Source of the DNA: an uncultured Prevotella sp.
Lineage (GTDB): Bacteria; Bacteroidota; Bacteroidia; Bacteroidales; Bacteroidaceae
Assembly (NCBI RefSeq): GCF_900549175.1
Contig: NZ_URNN01000115.1
Span: forward strand, 1-11,507
Direction: 5' to 3'
DNA length: 11,507 nucleotides
Made by a program: the position numbers and the translations under genes
The notes under the pieces: model-generated
What the model saw: only the letters and a program-made list of their open reading frames with translations
Told to the model about the DNA's origin: nothing
Database searches by the model: none
Part shown: piece by piece, positions 1 to 7,086 of the stretch
Position numbering within the stretch: position 1 is the first letter of the stretch
How the letters are laid out: each line of letters begins with the position of its first letter

Positions 1-114
1 GCAGACTCGGGGCACCAAAACGGTGTGACAACAGGGACGAAAAGGCATTTCCGCCACTCTATTTCGAGAAAAAAGAAATGTTAAATTTTGAGAATTATTC
101 TGACAGAAAGACAT
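1..114. other. Non-coding flank, nothing identified
   Basis: This stretch precedes the terminator of the HTCS gene and becomes AT-rich after about position 60. I see no convincing coding frame, RNA gene or repeat. A near-match to the Bacteroidetes -7 element occurs at 82-90 but has one base too many between TA and TTTG, so I do not call a promoter. It may be the spacer between the HTCS gene and the next gene outside the window. Confidence 0.4.
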
Positions 115-135
115 AAAAAAGACGCCCCGTCTTTT
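115..135 (-). terminator. Intrinsic terminator of the HTCS gene
   Basis: Read on the minus strand, an 8-bp perfect stem (AAAAGACG pairing with CGTCTTTT) encloses a 3-nt GGG loop, and two more T residues extend the T-run. The plus-strand arms are 117-124 and 128-135. The outermost base pair uses the last base of the HTCS stop codon, so the hairpin starts exactly where translation ends. The stem is symmetrical and has T4 on the plus strand, so weak termination of rightward transcription is also possible. Confidence 0.85.
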
Positions 136-3100
136 CATAGGCATTGCCTCGGAGAAACGCCGAACTTGTTCTTAAACGCTACGGAGAAATGCTGGGAGTT
201 GTAGAATCCTACAGACATTGCCACCTGCTGCACGTTCATAGTGTTGTCCGGAGCGACGAGTATGTCGTAAGCCCGCTGCAGCCTGATGTTACGGACGTAT
301 GCGGCAGGGGACTCCCCTGTCAGCATCTTAACCCGCTTGTGAAACGGTGTCTTGCTCATTCCGAACAACGAGCTCAGTGTATCTACGTCGAGCATGGCGT
401 CGCCGAGCCTCTCCATTATTATGTTGTCCAACTGTTTAAGGAACATTCTGTCCTTTTCTTCAGTGATGAGTTTAGGCATGCCTGCCGGCTTTCCGGCCAT
501 CTGTTTGTCAGTGGACGGCCTGACATCGGCGGTGTTTTCGCGTGTCCTGTTCAGGAGGTTCACACATTGGGCCACCAGCACCTCGGTGTTGAAAGGCTTG
601 CCGATGAATGCGCTGACACCTTCATCCAAAGCCTTTGCACGCTCCTCATCAGTCTCCATAGCTGTCAGCATGATTATTGGTATACGGGAGCAACGGTCAT
701 CCTGCCGCATTTTCCTTACCAGCTCATAACCGTTCATGCGCGGCATCATCACATCAGTCAGCAACAGCCGGTAGTCTGCCGGCCCTTGCAGCCTCTCCCA
801 TGCCTCCACGCCGTCGTGAGCCACGTCGACTATGAAATATCGTCCCAGCACGCTGCGCAGCAGCAAGGCTACGTCGGTGTCATCTTCCGCCACGAGCACC
901 CTCACGTCGTTCATCGGCGGCGGGGCCACTTCCTGATAGCGCGTGGCCGTTTCCTGCGTTACCGCTCCGCCGTCAATCAGGACGGACGTCTCCCTCATGA
1001 AGTCCTTCTCCGCATACGAGCTTCTGTCCACTGGCAGCGACACGGTGAAGATGCAGCCGCCTTCGGGATTGTCCTCGTGGGTGATTGTGCCGTGGTGCGT
1101 GCGCACGAGTTCCCATGTAAGATTGAGCCCGATGCCGATGCTGTCGGCCGAAACCTTTCCTGTGACGAAGCGCGAGAACAGCTCTTTCTTCTTCTCCGGC
1201 GATATGCCCACACCGGTGTCCGTCACCACCAGTCTGAGTGTCTCCCTGTCGTGCTTTACGGCCAGTGTCACGGTGCCGCCGTTGGGTGTGTACTTAAAGG
1301 CATTTGACAGCAAGTTATGGACAATCTTGTCGAGCGAACTGCGGTCGGCAAACACCATCATCGTCTTTTCCTGTGTCACGAACGACCTGCTGATATGCTT
1401 CTCTTCCGCCACGTCCGCGAAGGTCTCCCATATATCTCTCACAAAACCTACAATCTCAGTTTCCTGAAGAGCCAGCGAAAGTTTTCCGTTTTGCATCTTC
1501 CTGAACTCCAGCAACTGGTTGATGAGCCGCGACATGCGCCCAACGCTTCTCTGGATGTTAGACAACGGCATCTTCATGTCTCCGGGCACTTCATGCGCCC
1601 TCATGCGTTCCATAGCTCCCTTTATTATGGTCAGCGGCGTACGGAACTCATGGGATATGTTGGTGAAGAACCGCAGCTTGTATTCCGTCAGTTGCCTTTC
1701 CACCTCGACATCCCTGCGCAGACGGTACATCGTCCGGGCGTTCCTGTAGACGATAAGGCCGATGACCGCAGTTGCAGCGGCATAAAGCGCCATCGCCCAC
1801 CACGTGGCCCAAAACGGTGGCTGTACAGTGACAGTCAGCAACTGCTTGTCCGTTATCCATTCGCCGCCCCGCTGACGGTGTCTCACCTGAAAGACATATC
1901 TGCCGGGCTTCAGGTCGCGGAACGTCACGAAGTTATATTCCGACGGCGTACTCCATGTCTCGTCCAACCCCACCAGCCTGTATGAATAGTCCGTCCGCAT
2001 CCTGTCACCGTATGAGAAATCGGAGAAGAATAGCGTTATAGAATTCTGGTTGTGCTTCAGTGTCACTTCCCTTGCGTCGCTTATATTGCCGTCGAAAGGA
2101 CAGTCTTCGGTCATCTCATACGCCTGTATGCCGTTGACGGTCATGCCTGTGATACAGACCGGCAAGTTTGTTCCCCCTGTCTGTCTGGGAGAAGCTCCCC
2201 GGGTGTCCACCATCACGATTCCGTCTAACGAGCCCAATGCGGTCCTTCCGTCAGCAAGCCCGGCTATGCAGCGTTCGTTGTAGAAGTTCCGTCTCATATC
2301 ATTGTCGAAATAAACGGTTCTCAACACGTCATTTCCCCCGGCATCAATGAAGGCGCAGCCATCTTCGGTTGTTATACAGATTGCTCCGTCTTTTGTCTCC
2401 GCAATGCCCTGTACCACGTTGTTCGGCAGTCCGTCGGCAGTGGTCAAAATTCTGAAACGTCTTTCTTCCCGACTGTCAAGACTGCCGATCATCAGCCCCC
2501 TGTTCTCCGTGCCAATCCACATCCTGTGCCGTGAGTCCTCAAACGCCGTACGGGCAGGTATGGAAGTCACCTTCGTTATCCTGCTCCTGTCGTCCGACAG
2601 CTCGTCGGGTCTGAAGACATAGAGGCCGGTGTTCGCGCAAAGCCAAACCGCACCATTGCTGTCTTCATACATGAAACGGGGCGCAATGCCGCTTATCACT
2701 GTCCGCTCCGTCACCGTTCCGCTGCCGTATTTCAGAATCTTCAGGTCGTTGGTGATGCCACAGGTCCACATCCGCCCGCGGCTGTCACGGTAGATGCAGT
2801 CGACCCTGCCGTCGGAAAACCACCGGCCTTCAATCAGCACACCGTGCTGCCTCGCTCCCAACCAAAGCCTACCCTCAGCGTCACGGCAGGCAGACAGATA
2901 GTTCTCGTCCGGCACCTTCAACGGTGTGAACGTACTCATCGCCCCATCAGCCAGCATGACGCTTCCCGTGTTGTTGGCTATCAGGTATGTGCCGTCCTCC
3001 TGCTTCTGCATCATCCTGACATTGCTGTACGTCGGCGAATGTCTCTCTCCGTCGAGGAACGTCACACTGACCATCTGCTGTTCACATCTCAGCCGGACGA

Positions 3101-3704
3101 TGCCGTAGTGCTCCTGCGACACCCAGATGTCGCCGTTGCGGTCTTCATGAATGGCAACAATCATGTCGTAGTCGAGCACGCTGTTATTGTCAGCGGCACG
3201 CAAGTGTCTCACAGTCGTTGTCTTCTTATCGTAAATGAACACTCCGTTACCGTTGACCGATGCCCATATCCGTCCTTTCCTGTCGGTGACAACAAAGACT
3301 TTCAGCGAGTTCACCAGTGCCGCAACCCTATTGTCATAAACATTGAAGCTGTGGGTCCGACCGGTGGCGCGCTCACGGTAGACCACCATACCGTCGCTGA
3401 CCTTATACCTGTTGCCCCTGTTGTCCGTCATCCAACCGTCAGCGTCTTTCCTCGTGGTCCGGCTCTTTGCCTGATAGTGGCGGAAGACGCTGTCACCCAA
3501 CAGCCTGTATGAATATCCGTCATACTGCCAGGTGTAATACTTTGACGTGAGATAGAGAAAGCCTTTTTCATCGCTGTCGATATATCTGATGTCGTTATCC
3601 GGCAGCCCGTTTGTCGTGGAAAGGTGGTAGGCCGTTATCTCTTCCGCCGCGAAAGAGATAACGGACGTCAGCAATACGATGGTAAGCAAAAACAGTTTCC
3701 GCAT
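135..3704 (-). CDS. Hybrid two-component system sensor kinase/response regulator (HTCS), AraC-type output
   Basis: A 1189-residue one-chain regulator that senses a glycan fragment in the periplasm and controls a PUL. Domains in order: signal peptide or N-terminal anchor (1-19, ending ISFA); periplasmic two-bladed-propeller type sensor with repeated reg_prop motifs (about 25-540, e.g. DRKGRIWAS, DRNGDIWVS, DAEGRLWLG, DSRHRMWIG); Y_Y_Y domain (about 555-630); one transmembrane helix (about 635-655); histidine kinase with phospho-acceptor His685 in FFTNISHEFRTP, N box HNLLSNAFKYT and G boxes DTGVGI and GIGLNL; receiver with acidic pocket E940-D941-D942, phospho-acceptor Asp984 in LLLTDVMMPRMNG and Lys1036; and an AraC-family helix-turn-helix (about 1085-1189) ending GVSPRQCL. 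All key catalytic residues are present, so it should be active. It is transcribed away from the lyase operon, the usual arrangement for an HTCS and its target. That its ligand is an RG-I oligosaccharide is inferred from the neighbouring PL11 gene. Confidence 0.97.
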   Translation of the reverse strand: MRKLFLLTIVLLTSVISFAAEEITAYHLSTTNGLPDNDIRYIDSDEKGFLYLTSKYYTWQYDGYSYRLLGDSVFRHYQAKSRTTRKDADGWMTDNRGNRYKVSDGMVVYRERATGRTHSFNVYDNRVAALVNSLKVFVVTDRKGRIWASVNGNGVFIYDKKTTTVRHLRAADNNSVLDYDMIVAIHEDRNGDIWVSQEHYGIVRLRCEQQMVSVTFLDGERHSPTYSNVRMMQKQEDGTYLIANNTGSVMLADGAMSTFTPLKVPDENYLSACRDAEGRLWLGARQHGVLIEGRWFSDGRVDCIYRDSRGRMWTCGITNDLKILKYGSGTVTERTVISGIAPRFMYEDSNGAVWLCANTGLYVFRPDELSDDRSRITKVTSIPARTAFEDSRHRMWIGTENRGLMIGSLDSREERRFRILTTADGLPNNVVQGIAETKDGAICITTEDGCAFIDAGGNDVLRTVYFDNDMRRNFYNERCIAGLADGRTALGSLDGIVMVDTRGASPRQTGGTNLPVCITGMTVNGIQAYEMTEDCPFDGNISDAREVTLKHNQNSITLFFSDFSYGDRMRTDYSYRLVGLDETWSTPSEYNFVTFRDLKPGRYVFQVRHRQRGGEWITDKQLLTVTVQPPFWATWWAMALYAAATAVIGLIVYRNARTMYRLRRDVEVERQLTEYKLRFFTNISHEFRTPLTIIKGAMERMRAHEVPGDMKMPLSNIQRSVGRMSRLINQLLEFRKMQNGKLSLALQETEIVGFVRDIWETFADVAEEKHISRSFVTQEKTMMVFADRSSLDKIVHNLLSNAFKYTPNGGTVTLAVKHDRETLRLVVTDTGVGISPEKKKELFSRFVTGKVSADSIGIGLNLTWELVRTHHGTITHEDNPEGGCIFTVSLPVDRSSYAEKDFMRETSVLIDGGAVTQETATRYQEVAPPPMNDVRVLVAEDDTDVALLLRSVLGRYFIVDVAHDGVEAWERLQGPADYRLLLTDVMMPRMNGYELVRKMRQDDRCSRIPIIMLTAMETDEERAKALDEGVSAFIGKPFNTEVLVAQCVNLLNRTRENTADVRPSTDKQMAGKPAGMPKLITEEKDRMFLKQLDNIIMERLGDAMLDVDTLSSLFGMSKTPFHKRVKMLTGESPAAYVRNIRLQRAYDILVAPDNTMNVQQVAMSVGFYNSQHFSVAFKNKFGVSPRQCL

Positions 3705-3729
3705 AGTGCAATCGGTGTTGATTATGCGG

Positions 3730-3737
3730 CAAAGATA
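3730..3737 (-). promoter_or_regulatory. Bacteroidetes -7 element of the HTCS promoter
   Basis: On the minus strand TATCTTTG matches the Bacteroidetes consensus TAnnTTTG exactly. The -7 box lies 25 bp upstream of the HTCS ATG, giving a short leader of roughly 20 nt. About 18 bp further upstream a TGTG partly resembles the -33 TTG box. No Shine-Dalgarno sequence is seen, as usual in this phylum. Confidence 0.65.
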
Positions 3738-3760
3738 ACATTAATTCCGTTGATACACAT

Positions 3761-3838
3761 GAAATCAAACAAAAAAGCGCAAAAACAAACAAAAAGGGAG
3801 GTTCTTCGATATAATTTTGCAGCAGAAATCAAACAAAA
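3761..3838 (+). repeat. 14-bp direct repeat pair GAAATCAAACAAAA
   Basis: Two identical copies lie at 3761-3774 and 3825-3838, 64 bp apart start to start, or about six helical turns. They flank the -7 element of the rightward operon: one lies 37 bp upstream of it and the other covers the predicted transcription start and early leader. The sequence is A-rich, so chance cannot be excluded, but a 14-bp exact match within 170 bp is notable. They may be binding sites for the HTCS AraC domain; this is inference. Confidence 0.5.
3812..3819 (+). promoter_or_regulatory. Bacteroidetes -7 element of the glycan operon promoter
   Basis: TAATTTTG matches TAnnTTTG exactly and would start transcription near 3825, giving a leader of about 50 nt before the ATG at 3874. 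No TTG -33 box is seen at the expected distance; that stretch is A/C-rich. A good -7 box without a -33 box fits a promoter that needs an activator, here presumably the divergent HTCS. The element also covers an upstream in-frame TTG codon at 3817, which argues against that codon as a translation start. Confidence 0.65.
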
Positions 3839-3873
3839 TCAACTTTATACCTAATTTAAAATTATCAAAAAAA

Positions 3874-6800
3874 ATGATTAAACATCTATCTACAACAATC
3901 CTATTCCTGACATTCAGTCTGGTGTCTCTTGCTGTCACGCGAGGCGACTATGTTTACACTAAGGCAGCCTGCTTCTGCCTTACCGGCGACAATCAGGTAG
4001 AGAACGGCATGTTCAGTAAAGGTCTTGGCGGGTGGACAACAGCCGCCGGCAACGCACTTAGCGACAACGACTTCTCCGTTGACAGCGACGGTCCAGACGG
4101 CATGAACTGCCTGACAGTGCTGAGATACGGAACCAACAGTGACGGTACAAGCATCCTGAAGACCGTTCCCGTACAGGGAGGAACGACATACGTCATTACA
4201 TACAAGGCACGTTCATGGGACAGCAGCACGACAAGTGTCAGCGATGAGACAAGCAACTATCAGAATGTGTATTACAATACTGACGGTACCTGCTCGCTCA
4301 AGTCCGATGGCTTTGCAGCAATAGCGAAGACCAAAAGTTATTCATCTGACTGGACAGAGATAACCTATAGCTATACCCCTGCGGCAAACGGATATATCGT
4401 GATTAATTTTTCCGGCCTTCAGACAGGAGACTGCTTTACCGACTTCGGAGTGTTTGAAGCATACGAGTGCGGGGATGACCGCAGGTTGTTGAAACTGTAT
4501 GACATTGCCTGCCGTTTCATCGACGACCCGCGTTTCCCCAACGGCAAGGAAGAGTTCAAAGAGCTTGTAAACGAGGTTATACTTGACACTTATAAATCCG
4601 GCCTTCATGATAAATATACGATAGACGATATGGAATCGGCCTTTTATACTGACGGCCTTGGAGCCTTCCTTGACGCGAATACCGTCAACTGCAACGAGTA
4701 TCTGAAATACATGGATTTCGAGACCGGAATAACCGCACCGCAATGGAAGGTCGGCAACATCGGCGGCAGCGACGCATGGGTGTGCACACCGGGAGCCGGT
4801 GACCGCTGGATGCTCATGCCGCCGTCATACGCTTCGCGCAGTCAGGAGCACTTCAACAGTGTATATGTCGACTATCAGGTGGGCAACGGAACCACTGAAC
4901 TGAAAGACGGAGAGCTGCGCCAGACGGCCGACCTGCCTCCGGGAGAATATCTCTTCTCCATCCGCGGATTGGGCTACCGCTTTGAGGGACGCACCTCAAA
5001 CCCGGATTATGACTATGACATTGAGGGTACGTCGCTGTTCGTAAACAACGGCACGACACAGGCCACGCCTCTTGAAGTCGGTCACGTAAACACATTCTAC
5101 ACCATAGGCGAAGTGCACGAGGGAGAGAAAGTGTCATTCGGTGTGAGCATAACGGGCAAGCAGGGGCACTGGTATTCTTTCGACGATGCCGAGCTGCGCT
5201 ATATAGGTACGGACCCATCAATCATTGAAGAATATGTCCTCGGAAAGGAACTGGCCGCGGCCCGCAAGTCTCTCCGTGAGGCGATAGACTCCGCAAATAC
5301 CGTAATATCCATGCCTGACTATCTCTTTGAGAAGTCGGTTCTATCGGAGAAGACAGCTGCCGCACAGAACGTATATGACAATTCCAGAGACATGGAGGAA
5401 ATCACCACACAGTCGCGTGAAATACTGAACAGCATTGCTGACTACATCCATGCCAACATCGGCTATACCAACCTCCGCAACGACCTCGTCCATGCCAAGA
5501 CAATAGCCAATGCCGACGAGACCCTCAAGGCTGTAATCAACGCCGTTGACCAGTATTTCGCAACCCTGACCGATCGGCCGGACGACGCTGTCACCGAGAA
5601 GAACAAGGCTCTGCTTGATGCGGAAAACAACTTCCTGAAAGGCACGGCCGGCTATTATACACCGATGAGCGTACGCTTCTTCAACGAGACCTTTGCCAAC
5701 GAGTCATATGGCTGGGAGACTGATGACCTCGACAACTGGAAGTATATCAAAGACGAAAGATTCACCACGGGTAGCGCCATTCATGTATGGCGTGGCGTGA
5801 CGGCCCACGATGCCAAGTATGTATGGCAGGATGTGGAACTTCCCGGAGCCGGCGTTTATGAACTGTCCGCCGAGATTATCGCCCTCAATGAGCAGCAGTC
5901 ATCCGATTCGGAAGAGACGGGAGTATATCTTATCGCCGGAGAGGAGAAGCTGCAGGTGCACACCAAGAGTGCCCCACAGACATTCACTATAAAACTTACT
6001 GTTGATGACGGCACAATACTGCGAATCGGGCTTGACGGCCGTGAAAATGCTGTATGCAACACAATAACAATGGGCAATGTCGTGTTAAAGTATTATGGAC
6101 CTGCCGACAAATACGAGGAAGATTCCAATGCCGGTGCACTCGCAGAAGCGAAAAAGGCACTTGAGGATGCCATAGCCGTAGCCCAGAACTATCTTTCAAC
6201 ATCGCGAAATCCAAATGGTGTAGACACAAAGCCTTTCGCCGCTGCCATCGCCGCTGCACAGTCGAAGACAGACAACGGTACTGTAGAAATTCTTAAGGAG
6301 GCAAAGGAGACCCTTCTCAATGCCCAGCGACAGTTCATGCTCAGCGGCGTATATCCGGCTGAAGGAACATGCTTCGACGTAACCTTTGCCATCAACGATG
6401 CAGAGATGAACGACCCCAAGGCATGGACTGTGGAGGCCACAGAAGACCTCGTATACAGTGAGGAGGGCGGATTCTTCGGATATTTCCGCGCCTCCTCCGG
6501 CAATGTGGGAACCATCGGACAGGACTTGAAGGACATGCCGGCCGGTAAATACATCGTTGAAACAGACGCATCGTTCCGTTGGGCAGCACCTTCCAACTTC
6601 CAGTTTGACTGGTATAACGGCTCACGTGACATTTGGTTGTATGGTGCAAACGAGCGCGTTCGTCTCAAGGGACTTGTTGAAGGATATACCGAAGACGACG
6701 TGAAGGACAACGTCCTTACCTACGACAACGGCGCAACCCTCACGCTCAATGACTATACCCATGCCACGAATATCTTCCCGATACTTGACACGCAAGCCAT

Positions 6801-7074
6801 TGAAAACAAGGTTGAGTTCCAGTATGACGGCGCCGAGGACCTGAACATACGCATATATTATAATATACGTCAGTCTTCCGCAATATGGGTGAGTGCCTTC
6901 AGGCTCTATTTCCTGGGTGACGACAAGGGCAGCCTTACAGGCATAGAGACCATTGAGAGTGACGGTTCGGCCGCAGAGCGCACTCAGACCATATATAACC
7001 TTGCAGGACAAAGGGTTCGTACGCCGCAACATGGCATATACATCATCAACGGCAAGAAATACGTAATAAAGTAA
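3874..7074 (+). CDS. Secreted modular beta-sandwich protein of unknown function
   Basis: I do not recognise this 1066-residue protein as a named family. The ATG at 3874 follows an A8 tract and begins a clear signal peptide (MIKHLSTTILFLTFSLVSLA). Visible modules: beta-sandwich 1 (about 35-200, opening VENGMFSKGLGGW, like carbohydrate-binding modules); a short helical linker (about 203-240); beta-sandwich 2 (about 275-448, with LPPGEYLFSIRG and ending WYSFDDAELRYIG); two FIVAR-like helical repeats (about 449-529 and 530-590); beta-sandwich 3 (about 598-743, ending VVLKYYG); a third helical repeat (about 750-825); beta-sandwich 4 (about 830-1014, ending FRLYFLG); and a C-terminal tail (about 1019-1066) with YNLAGQRV and GIYIINGKKYVIK. 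No known lyase or hydrolase active site is visible. As first gene of an operon with an RG-I lyase, it may be a surface or periplasmic glycan-binding protein, or an enzyme of an undescribed family. The gene call is firm; the function is open. Confidence 0.93.
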   Translation: MIKHLSTTILFLTFSLVSLAVTRGDYVYTKAACFCLTGDNQVENGMFSKGLGGWTTAAGNALSDNDFSVDSDGPDGMNCLTVLRYGTNSDGTSILKTVPVQGGTTYVITYKARSWDSSTTSVSDETSNYQNVYYNTDGTCSLKSDGFAAIAKTKSYSSDWTEITYSYTPAANGYIVINFSGLQTGDCFTDFGVFEAYECGDDRRLLKLYDIACRFIDDPRFPNGKEEFKELVNEVILDTYKSGLHDKYTIDDMESAFYTDGLGAFLDANTVNCNEYLKYMDFETGITAPQWKVGNIGGSDAWVCTPGAGDRWMLMPPSYASRSQEHFNSVYVDYQVGNGTTELKDGELRQTADLPPGEYLFSIRGLGYRFEGRTSNPDYDYDIEGTSLFVNNGTTQATPLEVGHVNTFYTIGEVHEGEKVSFGVSITGKQGHWYSFDDAELRYIGTDPSIIEEYVLGKELAAARKSLREAIDSANTVISMPDYLFEKSVLSEKTAAAQNVYDNSRDMEEITTQSREILNSIADYIHANIGYTNLRNDLVHAKTIANADETLKAVINAVDQYFATLTDRPDDAVTEKNKALLDAENNFLKGTAGYYTPMSVRFFNETFANESYGWETDDLDNWKYIKDERFTTGSAIHVWRGVTAHDAKYVWQDVELPGAGVYELSAEIIALNEQQSSDSEETGVYLIAGEEKLQVHTKSAPQTFTIKLTVDDGTILRIGLDGRENAVCNTITMGNVVLKYYGPADKYEEDSNAGALAEAKKALEDAIAVAQNYLSTSRNPNGVDTKPFAAAIAAAQSKTDNGTVEILKEAKETLLNAQRQFMLSGVYPAEGTCFDVTFAINDAEMNDPKAWTVEATEDLVYSEEGGFFGYFRASSGNVGTIGQDLKDMPAGKYIVETDASFRWAAPSNFQFDWYNGSRDIWLYGANERVRLKGLVEGYTEDDVKDNVLTYDNGATLTLNDYTHATNIFPILDTQAIENKVEFQYDGAEDLNIRIYYNIRQSSAIWVSAFRLYFLGDDKGSLTGIETIESDGSAAERTQTIYNLAGQRVRTPQHGIYIINGKKYVIK

Positions 7075-7086
7075 TTCAGTTACAAT

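Larger units (their letters stand above)
3705..3873. promoter_or_regulatory. Divergent control region between HTCS gene and glycan operon
   Basis: This 169-bp AT-rich spacer carries a promoter element for each direction (described separately) and a 14-bp direct repeat, GAAATCAAACAAAA, at 3761-3774 and 3825-3838. A third A/C-rich tract (AAAAACAAACAAAAA) lies between them at 3781-3795. The leader of the rightward operon also has a 6-bp inverted repeat, TAATTT-A-AAATTA, at 3852-3864. The HTCS AraC domain would be expected to bind here, but which element it recognises cannot be told from the sequence. Confidence 0.7.

Noticed and set aside
144..1307. Long open frame of 387 codons on the plus strand, opposite the 3' part of the HTCS gene
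   Set aside because: Its product is rich in His, Arg, Cys and Gln with no domain, and it is antisense to well-conserved kinase, receiver and AraC domains. It is a by-product of the codon use of the real gene.
3717..3843. GTTGAT motif at 3717-3722 and 3749-3754, and inverted at 3838-3843
   Set aside because: Only six bases long with irregular spacing; this can easily arise by chance in AT-rich sequence, so it is not listed as an operator.
3817..3873. Upstream TTG start adding 19 residues to the modular protein
   Set aside because: The TTG lies inside the -7 promoter element, so it would not be in the transcript, and the extension would put a polar, Lys/Asn-rich stretch before the signal peptide. 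The ATG at 3874 is preferred.
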